NCBI GenBank assembly: GCA_044225565.1
Contig: JBGAIL010000031.1
Location: 1-35,305 of the forward strand
DNA length: 35,305 nt
Direction: 5' to 3'
Source: CAVXAE01 sp044225565
GTDB taxonomy: Bacteria; Pseudomonadota; Gammaproteobacteria; Steroidobacterales; Steroidobacteraceae
The notes under the pieces are model-generated. The model was not told the origin of the DNA. It saw only the letters and a list, made by a program, of their open reading frames with translations, and did not search any database. The position numbers were made by a program, and so were the translations under genes. How positions within the stretch are numbered: position 1 is the first letter of the stretch; every line of letters begins with the position of its first letter. Positions 24,116-34,782 of this stretch are shown here, one piece after another.

Positions 24116-26812
24116 ATGCGCACTTTAATCGCTTTTCTGCTCGCTTCCTGCGTATGGCGCGTGGCCTGCGCCGCGCCGCAGCTGGTGACGGGCGATGGTC
24201 TCGAGCCGTTGCCCGGCGATACCCGTCCGATCCACTACCGCATCTCTGCCGCTCCCGATGCTTCCGCGGAACGCTTCGAGGCCACCGCGCAGCTCGACTT
24301 CGAAGTGCTGAAGCCCACGGCCCGCGTCACGGTGAATGCGCTGGAGCTCGAGATCACCGAGGCGCGGCTCGCCGACGGCAGCGCTGCGAAGATCGTGAAG
24401 GACGAGGCGCGCCAGCGCGTCGCCTTCGAGCTCGCGAAGCCGCTTTCCGTGGGAAAGCACAGGCTCGTCGTGAAGTATTCCGGCCGCATCTACGACAACG
24501 TGGGCGGCGTGTTCCGCGTGCGCTATCCGACGGCGGAAGGCAAGACCGGACAGATGCTGTTCACGCATCTGTGCTGCATCGGCACCGCGCGCCGCTTCGC
24601 GCCGATGTGGGATCAGCCGAATTTGAAAGCGGTATTCGAGATCGAGCTCACCGTGCGCAAGGGTCTCACCGCCATCTCCAACATGCCGGTGGCGCGCAGC
24701 ACGGACGCGCCGGGCGGCCGTACGCGGGTGGAGTTCGCCGCGTCTCCGAAGATGAGCTCGTACCTGCTGTTCTTCGCGGTGGGCGAGTTCGACCGGATCA
24801 CGCGCACGGTGGACGGCACCGAGCTCGGCGTCGTGCTGCAGAAAGGCAAGGGCGAGAAAGGCCGCTTCGCGCTGGACGCGACGGCGGACGCCATCGGCTA
24901 CTACAACGAATATTTCGGCGTGCGCTACCCGCTGCCGAAGCTCGATTCGGTGGGCATGCCGGGCGCCGGCAACTTCGGGGCGATGGAGAACTGGGGCGCC
25001 ATCTTCTATTTCGAGCCGTTCATCGTGCTCGATCCGCGGCTCTCCACCGAGAAGGACGCACAGACGGTCTACGAAGTGGTCACTCACGAGGTGGCGCACC
25101 AGTGGTTCGGCAACCTCGTCACCATGGAGTGGTGGGACGATCTGTGGCTCAACGAAGGCTTCGCCTCGTGGATGGCCTCCAAGATCGGAGACCGCTTCCA
25201 TCCCGAATGGAAGGTGTGGCTGAACGCGGCGAGCAGCCGCGAGCGCGCCATGCGGCTCGATGCCAGCGTGACCACCCATCCGATCATCCGGCAGGTGAAG
25301 ACGCTCGAGGAGGCGGAGCTCGCATTCGACGAGATCACCTACGAGAAAGGCAGCGCGGTCATCCGCATGATCGAGGGCTGGGTGGGGGAGGAGCCGTTCC
25401 GCAACGCCATCCGCGCTCACATACGCAACCACGCGTACGGCAATGCGGTCACCGCCGATCTGGTCCGCGAGCTGGACAAGGTCTCGCCGCGGCCCGTGGC
25501 TGCGATCGCGCACGATTTCACCGAGCAGGCGGGCGTGCCGCTCATCGAAGTGCTGTCCACGAGCTGTGTGCCGGGAGCGAAATCCACCACGGTAACTCTG
25601 CGGCAGCGTCGATTCGGGCTGGATGAGGTTTCGCGGCAGCAGCGCGAATGGAACGTGCCCGTGACGGCAGTCGTCGTCGGCTCGTCGGCTGCAGCGGGTA
25701 CGGCTGTGGGTGCGGCTGCGGCCGCGACAAGCTCGGGGGCGGGCCGCCCGAGCCCTTCCGGCATCGCGCATCAACTCGTCCGCGGCGAGCGACCGGCCAA
25801 ACTCGAGGTGCCAGGCTGCGGGCCCGTGAAGATCAACGCGGGCGAGACCGGCTATTTCCGCACGCTGTACGATGCGGCGTCGCTCGCTGCGCTGCAGGCG
25901 AGCTATTCAAAGCTCGCAGTCGCGGACCAGCTCGGGCTGCTCAAGGACAACCGCGGGCTGGCCGAGGGCGGCTACGTCTCCTACGCCACTTATTTCGACT
26001 TCGCCGACGCGCTGCCCGCCGGCGCCGATCCGCTGCTGTTCGTCGACTTCGCCGAGACGGTGCGGGATCTCTACCGGCTGTACGAAGGGCTGCCGGCCCG
26101 CGCGGCGTTCCGATCGTTCGCGCAGAGCCGATTCCAGCCGTTGCTGGGCACGGTGGGCTGGGTCGCCAGGCCGGGTGAGCCCGCCAACACGGCGCAGCTG
26201 CGCGACACGCTCATAGGCATGCTCGCGGAAGTGGGCGATGAGGCCACCCTCGCCGAGGCGAAGCGCCGGTTCGTCGGAGCGGACAAAGATCCTTCGCTCG
26301 TGCCCGGCGCAGTGCGCCAGGCCATCGTCGGTGCGGTGGGCGCGGGGGCGGATGCCGTGACGTTCGACGATCTCAGGGGTCGGGCGGCGCGCGCGACGGA
26401 TTCCGCGGAACAGCGGCTGTACCTGCTCTCCCTCGCTGGAGCGAACGATCCCGCCATCGCCTCGCGCTTTCTCGAGCTCTGCTTCACGGACGCGGTGCCC
26501 CATCAGCTCTTCGAGAAGCTGTTCCAGGAGGTCGCCAGGCACCATCCGGTGCTGGCGTTCCGCTTCGCGGCCGAGCGCTACGACCGGATCGCGGCCCGCT
26601 CGGGCGAGTTCGCGCCGGCCTTCATGACCACGCTCGCAGACAATGCCGTCGACGCGTCCTTCGTGGACGAGTTCTCGAAGTTCGCTGCGGCGCGGCTCGG
26701 CGCCGCGGCGCGCGAGAGCAGCGAGCGCGCCAAGACCAACATCCTCCACCATGACCGGCAGCGTCGTCTCGGCCTCGCGCAGGTGAGCGACTGGCTGCAG
26801 AAACGGAAGTAG
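24116..26812 (+). CDS. M1-family zinc aminopeptidase, exported
   Basis: The start at 24116 (MRTLIAFLLASCVWRVACAA) gives a signal peptide; an upstream in-frame ATG at 24080 precedes it without one. Length 898 residues. The exopeptidase motif is G288-AMEN in NFGAMENWGAIFYF. The zinc site is H324-E-x-x-H328 with E347 eighteen residues on (VAHQWFGNLVTMEWWDDLWL, then NEGFASW). A beta-sheet N-terminal domain, the thermolysin-like catalytic domain and an ERAP1-like helical C-terminal domain are recognisable. A low-complexity stretch rich in Ala, Gly and Ser (about residues 520-550) interrupts the domain junction. It removes N-terminal amino acids from peptides, probably in the periplasm. It leads an operon with the aminotransferase 14 bp downstream. 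Confidence 0.94.
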   Translation: MRTLIAFLLASCVWRVACAAPQLVTGDGLEPLPGDTRPIHYRISAAPDASAERFEATAQLDFEVLKPTARVTVNALELEITEARLADGSAAKIVKDEARQRVAFELAKPLSVGKHRLVVKYSGRIYDNVGGVFRVRYPTAEGKTGQMLFTHLCCIGTARRFAPMWDQPNLKAVFEIELTVRKGLTAISNMPVARSTDAPGGRTRVEFAASPKMSSYLLFFAVGEFDRITRTVDGTELGVVLQKGKGEKGRFALDATADAIGYYNEYFGVRYPLPKLDSVGMPGAGNFGAMENWGAIFYFEPFIVLDPRLSTEKDAQTVYEVVTHEVAHQWFGNLVTMEWWDDLWLNEGFASWMASKIGDRFHPEWKVWLNAASSRERAMRLDASVTTHPIIRQVKTLEEAELAFDEITYEKGSAVIRMIEGWVGEEPFRNAIRAHIRNHAYGNAVTADLVRELDKVSPRPVAAIAHDFTEQAGVPLIEVLSTSCVPGAKSTTVTLRQRRFGLDEVSRQQREWNVPVTAVVVGSSAAAGTAVGAAAAATSSGAGRPSPSGIAHQLVRGERPAKLEVPGCGPVKINAGETGYFRTLYDAASLAALQASYSKLAVADQLGLLKDNRGLAEGGYVSYATYFDFADALPAGADPLLFVDFAETVRDLYRLYEGLPARAAFRSFAQSRFQPLLGTVGWVARPGEPANTAQLRDTLIGMLAEVGDEATLAEAKRRFVGADKDPSLVPGAVRQAIVGAVGAGADAVTFDDLRGRAARATDSAEQRLYLLSLAGANDPAIASRFLELCFTDAVPHQLFEKLFQEVARHHPVLAFRFAAERYDRIAARSGEFAPAFMTTLADNAVDASFVDEFSKFAAARLGAAARESSERAKTNILHHDRQRRLGLAQVSDWLQKRK

Positions 26813-26826
26813 AGATCCCGACCTCC

Positions 26827-28137
26827 ATGGCCACCTTGCTCGAGCGCGACGCGCGCGTCATCGCCAACATCGGTCGCCTGCGGTTCTGCCCGGTCGCGCT
26901 CTCGCGCGGACAGGGCTCGTACCTGTACGAAGAGAACGGCCGCAAGCTGCTCGACCTTTCCGCATCCTGCGGGCCTGCCATCGCCGGCTACGGCCATCCG
27001 CAGATCGTCGAGGCCGTCGCGCGCGCGGCGCGTGACATGGCGGGCGCGAGCCTGCTCGCTTATCCCAACGACGAAGCCGTCTCTCTCGCGGAAGACCTGC
27101 TGCGCATCACGCCTGGCAAAGGCGAGCGGCGCGTATGGTTCGGCCACTCGGGCTCGGACGCCAACGACTGCGCGGTGCGCGTGCTCGCCGCGGCCACGAA
27201 GCGCCAGCGCTTCATCTCATTCATCGGCTCTTACCACGGCAACGTTTCGGGCTCCATGGGCATCAGCGGCCACACCGCGATGACGCACACGCTGCCGCGT
27301 CCAGGGCTGGTGCTGCTGCCGTATCCCGATCCGTATCGCGAGGATTTCTCGGCCGACCAGGTGCTGGAGCTGCTCGACTACCAGTTCGCCACCACCTGCC
27401 CGCCGGACCAGGTGGCTGCCGTGTTCATCGAGCCGCTCATGTCCGACGGCGGGCTCATCGTGCCGCCGCCGGGATTCCTGAAGGCGTTGCAGGATCGTTG
27501 CCGCAAGCACGGCATCCGCGTCGTGGTGGACGAGGTCAAGGTGGGTCTCGGCCGCAGCGGCAGGCTGCACTGCTTCGAGCACGAAGGCCTGGAGCCGGAC
27601 CTCGTCATCTTCGGCAAGGCGCTCGGCGGTGGGTTGCCGCTCTCGGCCGTCGTCGGGCCGGCGGAGCTGATGAATCATGCGCCGGCCTTCGCGTTGCAGA
27701 CTACGGCGGGCAACCCTGTCGCCACGGCCGCAGGCCGCGCCGTCCTGAAACTGATCGACAGCGAAGGGCTCACCGGAAAAGCGGAGCGCACCGGCGCTCA
27801 TCTGCGCCGGGAGCTGCAGGCCGTGGCGCAGAAGCAGGAGATGATCGGCGACGTGCGCGGGCGCGGGCTCGTCGTGGGCATCGAGCTCGTGGCGGATCGT
27901 GGCACGAAGGCGCCGGTGCCGGTCACTACCACGGCGAAAGTCATCTACCGCGCCTGGGAGCTGGGCGCGCTGTTTCTCTACGTGGGGCTCAAAGGCAACG
28001 TGCTGGAGCTCACTCCGCCGCTCACCCTCACCGAACAGGAAGCTTCGCAAGGCGCGGCGATCATCTCGCAGGCACTGGCCGACGTCGCGGCCGGCAAGGT
28101 GTCCGACGAGGCCGTCAAACCGTTCATGATGTGGTGA
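26827..28137 (+). CDS. class III PLP-dependent aminotransferase
   Basis: A 436-residue cytoplasmic enzyme. The PLP lysine is K264 in VIFGKALGGGLPLSAV. The cofactor-ring aspartate is D235 in VVVDEVKVGLGRSG, where most relatives have DEVQTG. Other family landmarks are SGSDANDCAVRVL (phosphate-binding loop), FIGSYHGNVSGSMG and QTTAGNPVATAAGRAVL. The class includes 4-aminobutyrate, beta-alanine and ornithine transaminases; the exact amino donor is not readable. It lies between the aminopeptidase and the CocE hydrolase (4-bp gap to the latter), so it probably handles an amino acid released by those enzymes or brought in by the divergent permease. Confidence 0.92.
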   Translation: MATLLERDARVIANIGRLRFCPVALSRGQGSYLYEENGRKLLDLSASCGPAIAGYGHPQIVEAVARAARDMAGASLLAYPNDEAVSLAEDLLRITPGKGERRVWFGHSGSDANDCAVRVLAAATKRQRFISFIGSYHGNVSGSMGISGHTAMTHTLPRPGLVLLPYPDPYREDFSADQVLELLDYQFATTCPPDQVAAVFIEPLMSDGGLIVPPPGFLKALQDRCRKHGIRVVVDEVKVGLGRSGRLHCFEHEGLEPDLVIFGKALGGGLPLSAVVGPAELMNHAPAFALQTTAGNPVATAAGRAVLKLIDSEGLTGKAERTGAHLRRELQAVAQKQEMIGDVRGRGLVVGIELVADRGTKAPVPVTTTAKVIYRAWELGALFLYVGLKGNVLELTPPLTLTEQEASQGAAIISQALADVAAGKVSDEAVKPFMMW

Positions 28138-28141
28138 AGCA

Positions 28142-30094
28142 ATGAAGACCGACTTCTCCGGCCCCGGCCGTTTCAGCACCCGCGCGGCGCTGCTGCTTTT
28201 CTCGTCCGCCGTCGCTGCCATGGCTGGCGCCGGCCTTGCCAGGCCCACCGCCGCAGCGACAGCCACGCAAACGCAGCCAGCCAACCCGGCGCGAACGGCC
28301 AGCACGAGCCCGCCCGCCGGCTCCGTCCTGCCCATCAACGAGATCCCTGCCGATTTCCAGCCGGTCGCCGGGCTCTTCGACTACGACCGCCGGGAAGTCA
28401 TGATCCCGATGCGGGACGGCGTGAAGCTCTTCACCGTCATCTGGCGGCCGAAGCAGGCCGCGGGCCCGATGCCCATCGTCATCACGCGCACGCCTTACGA
28501 CGCGGCGAATCGGCCGGGGTATACGAGTCGTCCGAAGAGTCCCCGCGCTGCTGCCGCCGTGCCATTGCCCGATGCGCCGTTGCTGGAGAACGGCTACGTG
28601 CGTGTCTATCAGGACGTGCGTGGCAAGCACGGCTCCGAAGGCAACTACACCATGACTCTGCCGCCGCGCGGCCCGCTGAACTCCGGCAGCGTGGATCAGA
28701 CGACGGACGCCTGGGACACCATCGACTGGCTGGTGAAGAACGTGCCGGGCAACAACGGGCGCGTCGGCATCATCGGCGTCTCCTACGAAGGCTGGACCAG
28801 CCTGATGGCGTTGCTCGAGCCGCATCCGGCCCTCAAGGCGGCGCTGCCCATGAACGCGATGGTGGATGGCTGGATCGGCGACGACTGGTATCACAACGGC
28901 GCGCTCAGGCAGTACAGCCTCGAGTACGTCTACCGCCAGACCACCGAGAAGGGCGCGGGCCAGTTTCCCTTCGGCTCCCGTGATGCGTACTCGGCGTATC
29001 TCAAAGCGGGCTCGGCCAGCGAGATGGCGCGCTCGCGCGGCATGGATCGGCTGCCGGCCTGGAGGAAGATCATCGATCACCCGGCTTACGACGCGTTCTG
29101 GCAGGCGCAGGCCGTCGACAAGCTGCTCGCCAAGGTGCCTCACACGGTGCCTACGCTCAGCGTCCACGGCTTGTTCGACCAGGAGGACATCTACGGTCCC
29201 ATCACGGGCTATCACGCGATGGAAGCGCGAGACAGCGGCAACCGCTCCAATTTCCTGGTGATCGGTCCGTGGTTCCACGGTCAGCAGGATCCGTGGTTCC
29301 ACACCGAGAGCGGCAGCCACCTCGGCCCGCTGCAGTGGGGATCGGACACCACGCACACTTTCCTGTACGAGGTGATGCTCCCGTTCTTCGATCTGTATTT
29401 GAAGGACAAGGCGCCGGTCGAACCCATCCCGCCGGTGCGCGCCTTCGAGACGGGCAGCAACACCTGGCATCGGTACCAGGCCTGGCCCGCGCCTGGCGTG
29501 CGCTCGACGAAGTTGTATCTGCGCGAGCGCGGCGCGCTGTCCTTCGAGCCGGGCACGGATCGCGGATTCGACGAGTACGTATCCGATCCCGCGAAGCCGG
29601 TGCCTTACCGCGTGCCGCCCATCATTCCCCAGGATTCGTCGGACAGCAGCTGGGGGCGATGGCTGGTGGACGACCAGCGGCCCTTCGGCTCGCGCCCGGA
29701 CGTAGTGAGCTGGGTCAGCGAGCCGCTCGGGCAGCCGGTCACCATCGCGGGCGACGTGGTGGCGAACCTCGTGGCCTCGACCACCGGCACCGATTCGGAC
29801 TGGGTGGTGAAGCTGATCGACGTGTACCCGGACGAATACCCGATGCAGCCCGAGCTCGGGGGCTATCAGCTCATGGTCTCGGCGGATATCTTCCGCGGCC
29901 GTTACCGCGAGAGCTTCGAGCACGCGCGGCCCATCCCGGCGGGCAAGGCGTTGCCCTACCGTATCCGCATGCCGAATGCGAGCCATTCCTTCGAGCGTGG
30001 CCACCGCATCATGGTGCAGGTGCAGTCGAGCTGGTTCCGTCCCGCGACGCAGCGTATCCACCGGGGCAGCTACGTAGAGATCCAGGCACGATGA
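28142..30094 (+). CDS. CocE/NonD-family serine hydrolase (X-Pro dipeptidyl-peptidase fold), exported
   Basis: A 650-residue protein with a signal-like N-terminus (about residues 13-40, TRAALLLFSSAVAAMAGAGL). The alpha/beta-hydrolase domain begins at VMIPMRDGVKLFTVIWRP. The nucleophile is S214 in IIGVSYEGWTSLMA. Likely partners are D346 in SVHGLFDQEDIYG and H379 in VIGPWFHGQQDPWF, giving the usual CocE triad order. The C-terminal jelly-roll domain ends with HSFERGHRIMVQVQSSWFRP, a hallmark of the family. Members include cocaine esterase, glutaryl-7-ACA acylases and Xaa-Pro dipeptidyl peptidases, so it hydrolyses an ester, amide or proline peptide. Its stop overlaps the regulator start (ATGA). 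Confidence 0.93.
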   Translation: MKTDFSGPGRFSTRAALLLFSSAVAAMAGAGLARPTAAATATQTQPANPARTASTSPPAGSVLPINEIPADFQPVAGLFDYDRREVMIPMRDGVKLFTVIWRPKQAAGPMPIVITRTPYDAANRPGYTSRPKSPRAAAAVPLPDAPLLENGYVRVYQDVRGKHGSEGNYTMTLPPRGPLNSGSVDQTTDAWDTIDWLVKNVPGNNGRVGIIGVSYEGWTSLMALLEPHPALKAALPMNAMVDGWIGDDWYHNGALRQYSLEYVYRQTTEKGAGQFPFGSRDAYSAYLKAGSASEMARSRGMDRLPAWRKIIDHPAYDAFWQAQAVDKLLAKVPHTVPTLSVHGLFDQEDIYGPITGYHAMEARDSGNRSNFLVIGPWFHGQQDPWFHTESGSHLGPLQWGSDTTHTFLYEVMLPFFDLYLKDKAPVEPIPPVRAFETGSNTWHRYQAWPAPGVRSTKLYLRERGALSFEPGTDRGFDEYVSDPAKPVPYRVPPIIPQDSSDSSWGRWLVDDQRPFGSRPDVVSWVSEPLGQPVTIAGDVVANLVASTTGTDSDWVVKLIDVYPDEYPMQPELGGYQLMVSADIFRGRYRESFEHARPIPAGKALPYRIRMPNASHSFERGHRIMVQVQSSWFRPATQRIHRGSYVEIQAR

Positions 30095-31029
30095 ACAAGA
30101 AGGGCGCGGGGGCGAGCCGGCCGACCGTCAGGGACGTCCTCGCGAGCCAGGGCCAGACGCTGACGCCTTCGGAATCCAAGATCGTGCAGCTGCTGCTGGC
30201 GGACTATCCGGTCGCAGGCCTCGGCACGGCCTCCAGCCTCGCCAAGCGCGCGGGCGTGAGCGACCCCACCGTGGTGCGGCTCATCAACAAGCTCGGCTTC
30301 GAGCATTTCTCCGCGTTCCAGGCGAGCCTGCTGGGCGAGGTGGAGGCGCGCCTGCGCTCTCCTCTCATGATGATCGACGCCAAGCGCTCCGGCTCGGGCG
30401 GAGCCGCGCGCGGGTATCTCGTGTCGCTGATCCAGGAGCTGCAGAAGGCAGCCGAGGCTGCGGTGGACCAGCCTTACGACCGCGCCGCGGATCTCATCAT
30501 GCGCACGAAGGGACGCGTGCTGCTGCTCGGCGGGCGCTTCAGCCGCCACGTGGCCGCCATGCTCTCGGCCTACCTGTTGCAGTTCCGCTCGGACGTGCGG
30601 CTCGTCGCGCCGCTCACCGCCGAGAGCTTCGACGAGCTCATCGACTTCGGTCCGCGGGACACGCTCATCGTCTTCGACTACCGCCGCTACCAGACGGACG
30701 TGGTCGAGTTCGCCCGCCAGGCGCACGCCCGCGGGCTGCGGGTGGTGCTGTTCAGCGATCCGTGGATGTCGCCCATCGCCGAGATCGCGGAGATCGTCAT
30801 CATCTGCTCCGCGGAGGTGGACTCGCCCTTCGATTCCATGGCACCGGCCATTGCGCAGATGGAGGCGCTGGTGGTCCGCATCGTGGCCCGCGACAAGGGC
30901 GCCGTCGAAGGGCGCATCGGCGGCATCGAGAGGTTGCGCGCACAGAACGCCGTCACGATGGATGGCGAGGCCCGCTCAGCGCAGAAATCTTCGGGCCCGC
31001 GCCGTGCCCGCGCGCGTGGCGTCAAATGA
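30091..31029 (+). CDS. MurR/RpiR-family transcriptional regulator with SIS domain
   Basis: A 312-residue regulator starting at the ATG that overlaps the CocE stop. Residues about 10-85 form the RpiR-type helix-turn-helix (LTPSESKIVQLLLADYPVAG, then SSLAKRAGVSDPTVVRLINK, LGFEHFSAFQ). Residues about 130-260 form a SIS domain (GRVLLLGGRFSRHVAAMLSA, DTLIVFDYRRYQTDVVEFAR), which in relatives binds phosphosugars or other small effectors. The C-terminus is an Arg/Lys-rich tail. As the last gene of the aminopeptidase/aminotransferase/CocE operon it most likely controls that operon and the divergent permease-oxidase pair. The effector is unknown. Confidence 0.92.
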   Translation: MNKKGAGASRPTVRDVLASQGQTLTPSESKIVQLLLADYPVAGLGTASSLAKRAGVSDPTVVRLINKLGFEHFSAFQASLLGEVEARLRSPLMMIDAKRSGSGGAARGYLVSLIQELQKAAEAAVDQPYDRAADLIMRTKGRVLLLGGRFSRHVAAMLSAYLLQFRSDVRLVAPLTAESFDELIDFGPRDTLIVFDYRRYQTDVVEFARQAHARGLRVVLFSDPWMSPIAEIAEIVIICSAEVDSPFDSMAPAIAQMEALVVRIVARDKGAVEGRIGGIERLRAQNAVTMDGEARSAQKSSGPRRARARGVK

Positions 31030-31114
31030 AACGTACCGCGAGGTCATTCGGTTTCGCGCCACGGGTTGGAGCCCGCTGGCTCACGGACGCGTGACTCACC
31101 CTCGAGGAGACGAT

Positions 31115-32029
31115 ATGCGTGGAGTTTTGCAAGACAAAGTCGTCGCCGTCACCGGCGCGGGCCGAGGCATTGGGCGTGAGATCGCGCTGGCCTGCGCCCG
31201 GGAAGGAGCTGCGGTCGTGGTGAACGACTATGGGGTGACGGCGTCGGGTGAAGGGTCCGATGCCTCACCGGCACGCGAAGTGGTCCAGGAGATCGGCCGG
31301 TCCGCAGGACGCGCCGTCATCAGCGCCGCGAGCGTCGCCGATCCGGAGGATGCTGCATCCATCGTGCAGCTCGCGGTGCGCGAGTTCGGGCGCATCGATG
31401 CAGTGGTCAATGCCGCGGGGTTCCTGAGGGACCGCATCTTCCACAAGATGACGCTTGCGGACTGGCGCGAGGTCATCGATGTGCACCTCAACGGCTGCTT
31501 CTACGTTTCGCATGCGGCGGCGCCCCACTTCCGCGAGCAGGGCAGCGGCGCAGTGGTGAATTTCACTTCCTCTTCGGGCGTGATCGGCAGTTTCGGTCAG
31601 GCGAGCTACGCCGCAGCGAAGATGGGCGTCATCGGACTGACGACGTCGATCGCGCTCGACATGCAGCGCCATGGCGTGCGCGCCAACAGCATCATGCCGT
31701 TCGCCTGGAGCCGGCTGGCCGCCACCATTCCCGCCACGGACGATGTCGAGCGCCAGCGCATCGAGCGGCTGAAATCCATGACGGCCGACAAGATCGCCCC
31801 GCTCGCCGTGTTCCTGTGCTCGGACCTGGCGCGTCACGTGACGGGCCAGCTCTTCGCGGTGCGCAAGAACGAGGTCTTCCTGTTCAATCACTCGCGGCCG
31901 ATCCGGTCGGCCCATCGCGCCGAAGGCTGGACCGTGCGCTCCATCGCAGACGACCTCATGCCGGCCTTCCAGCCCAGCATGCAGCCGTTGCAGCGCGCAG
32001 TGGACGTCTTTCCGTGGGATCCGATCTGA
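31115..32029 (+). CDS. short-chain dehydrogenase/reductase (SDR), MFE-2-like
   Basis: A 304-residue NAD(P)-dependent oxidoreductase; GAGGAGA (31104-31110) sets the start at 31115. The dinucleotide-binding motif is TGAGRGIG (residues 13-20). The VNAAG segment follows, then catalytic S152 in NFTSSSGVIG, Y165 and K169 in ASYAAAKMG. The sequence VNDYGVTASGEGSDASPARE after the second strand resembles the (3R)-hydroxyacyl-CoA dehydrogenase part of peroxisomal multifunctional enzyme 2. A C-terminal tail of about 55 residues (VFLFNHSRPIRSAHRAEGWT onward) extends past the core and also fits that subgroup. A hydroxyacyl-CoA or steroid-like substrate is therefore possible. It starts 85 bp after the RpiR gene, so it may belong to another unit. 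Confidence 0.92.
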   Translation: MRGVLQDKVVAVTGAGRGIGREIALACAREGAAVVVNDYGVTASGEGSDASPAREVVQEIGRSAGRAVISAASVADPEDAASIVQLAVREFGRIDAVVNAAGFLRDRIFHKMTLADWREVIDVHLNGCFYVSHAAAPHFREQGSGAVVNFTSSSGVIGSFGQASYAAAKMGVIGLTTSIALDMQRHGVRANSIMPFAWSRLAATIPATDDVERQRIERLKSMTADKIAPLAVFLCSDLARHVTGQLFAVRKNEVFLFNHSRPIRSAHRAEGWTVRSIADDLMPAFQPSMQPLQRAVDVFPWDPI

Positions 32030-32091
32030 CGTGAGCACGGCCGCCATCGATTACGGTATCGTCGACCATTCGTGAACGAGGAGGACTCTGC

Positions 32092-32583
32092 ATGAAACGA
32101 CAGGTGGCCATCGTGGCTTTCGGGATGCTCGGCGCGGCGATGCTCGCCCGGGCCGGCGATCGTGAGGACGTCATGGCCGTCATCGACAAATACGTCGAGA
32201 CGGAAGAGGCGGGCAGGATGATCGAGCAGGGCAGGCTCATGACCGACGACCGCTCCATGGTGTACGTCGGCGGGCGGCTCACGGGCGACAACCGCAAGTC
32301 GATGCGGGAGCAGCAGCAGTCCGAGGACGAGCATCAGAAGCGCTTTCCCGGCGTTCACTACTCGATCGAGATCAAGGACGTGCGGATGCAGCTCTACAAC
32401 GGCGACACCGCGCTCGTGACCATGGACTGGTACCCCACGCGAGTCGTGCCGGCCTCACTGCCGCCCGCCAGGGCGAAGGAGCTCGAGCCCGCGAAGACTC
32501 CGCTGATCGTCGCGCTGCTGCTGGTGAAGCAGGCCGGCGAATGGAAGATCGCCTTCAGCACCTTCGTGCCGCGAGAAGAGTAG
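32092..32583 (+). CDS. small secreted NTF2-like (SnoaL/DUF4440-type) protein
   Basis: A 163-residue product. GAGGAGG just upstream supports the ATG at 32092. Residues 1-21 (MKRQVAIVAFGMLGAAMLAR) are a signal peptide. The mature part has the rhythm of the NTF2-like/SnoaL fold: a helix EDVMAVIDKYVETEEAGRMI, a strand with MTDDRSMVYVGG, then YSIEIKDVRMQLYNGDTALV and a final VKQAGEWKIAFSTFVPRE. This is typical of DUF4440-like proteins with a cone-shaped pocket. It follows the SDR by 62 bp on the same strand. The role is unknown; a binding or accessory protein is as likely as an enzyme. Confidence 0.8.
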   Translation: MKRQVAIVAFGMLGAAMLARAGDREDVMAVIDKYVETEEAGRMIEQGRLMTDDRSMVYVGGRLTGDNRKSMREQQQSEDEHQKRFPGVHYSIEIKDVRMQLYNGDTALVTMDWYPTRVVPASLPPARAKELEPAKTPLIVALLLVKQAGEWKIAFSTFVPREE

Positions 32584-32694
32584 TACCGGACTTCAGCGAT
32601 CCTGCGTGCCGAAGCCTCCGTTGCGCAGCGGATGAGGCGGCATCTCGTGGAAGACCTGCGCGAGGCGGCGGCCCTGGATGCTCGCCCCGGCCCT

Positions 32695-32808
32695 CCGGAG
32701 ACCTGAGTCCGCTTTCCGCACTGCCGGCGAGACTTGCGTCTCGGTCCGCAGGCCCGGTGAGCTCAAGCACTTCCCCCGACAGCCGTTACCGGCTAAGGAT
32801 GTCTCCGG
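32695..32808. other. possible structured RNA or inverted-repeat element in a 273-bp gap
   Basis: The gap 32584-32856 holds no convincing gene. Within it CCGGAGAC (32695-32702) is exactly complementary to GTCTCCGG (32801-32808), closing a 114-base segment. Inside are two hairpins: 32728-32733 with 32738-32743 (6 bp, extended by 32721-32724 with 32748-32751), and 32781-32785 with 32790-32794 (5 bp). Read on the minus strand both loops are GNRA tetraloops (GCAA and GTAA). I could not match it to a known riboswitch or RNA family by eye. Confidence 0.35.
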
Positions 32809-32856
32809 CCGGCCTGAGGGGGGTCGGCCCGCGGCATCCGGTACCACCACCCACGC

Positions 32857-34778
<1,922 letters not shown>

Positions 34779-34782
<4 letters not shown>

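Noticed and set aside
28124..30061. 645-codon minus-strand open frame opposite the CocE hydrolase
   Set aside because: Antisense shadow; the sense gene has a complete catalytic triad.
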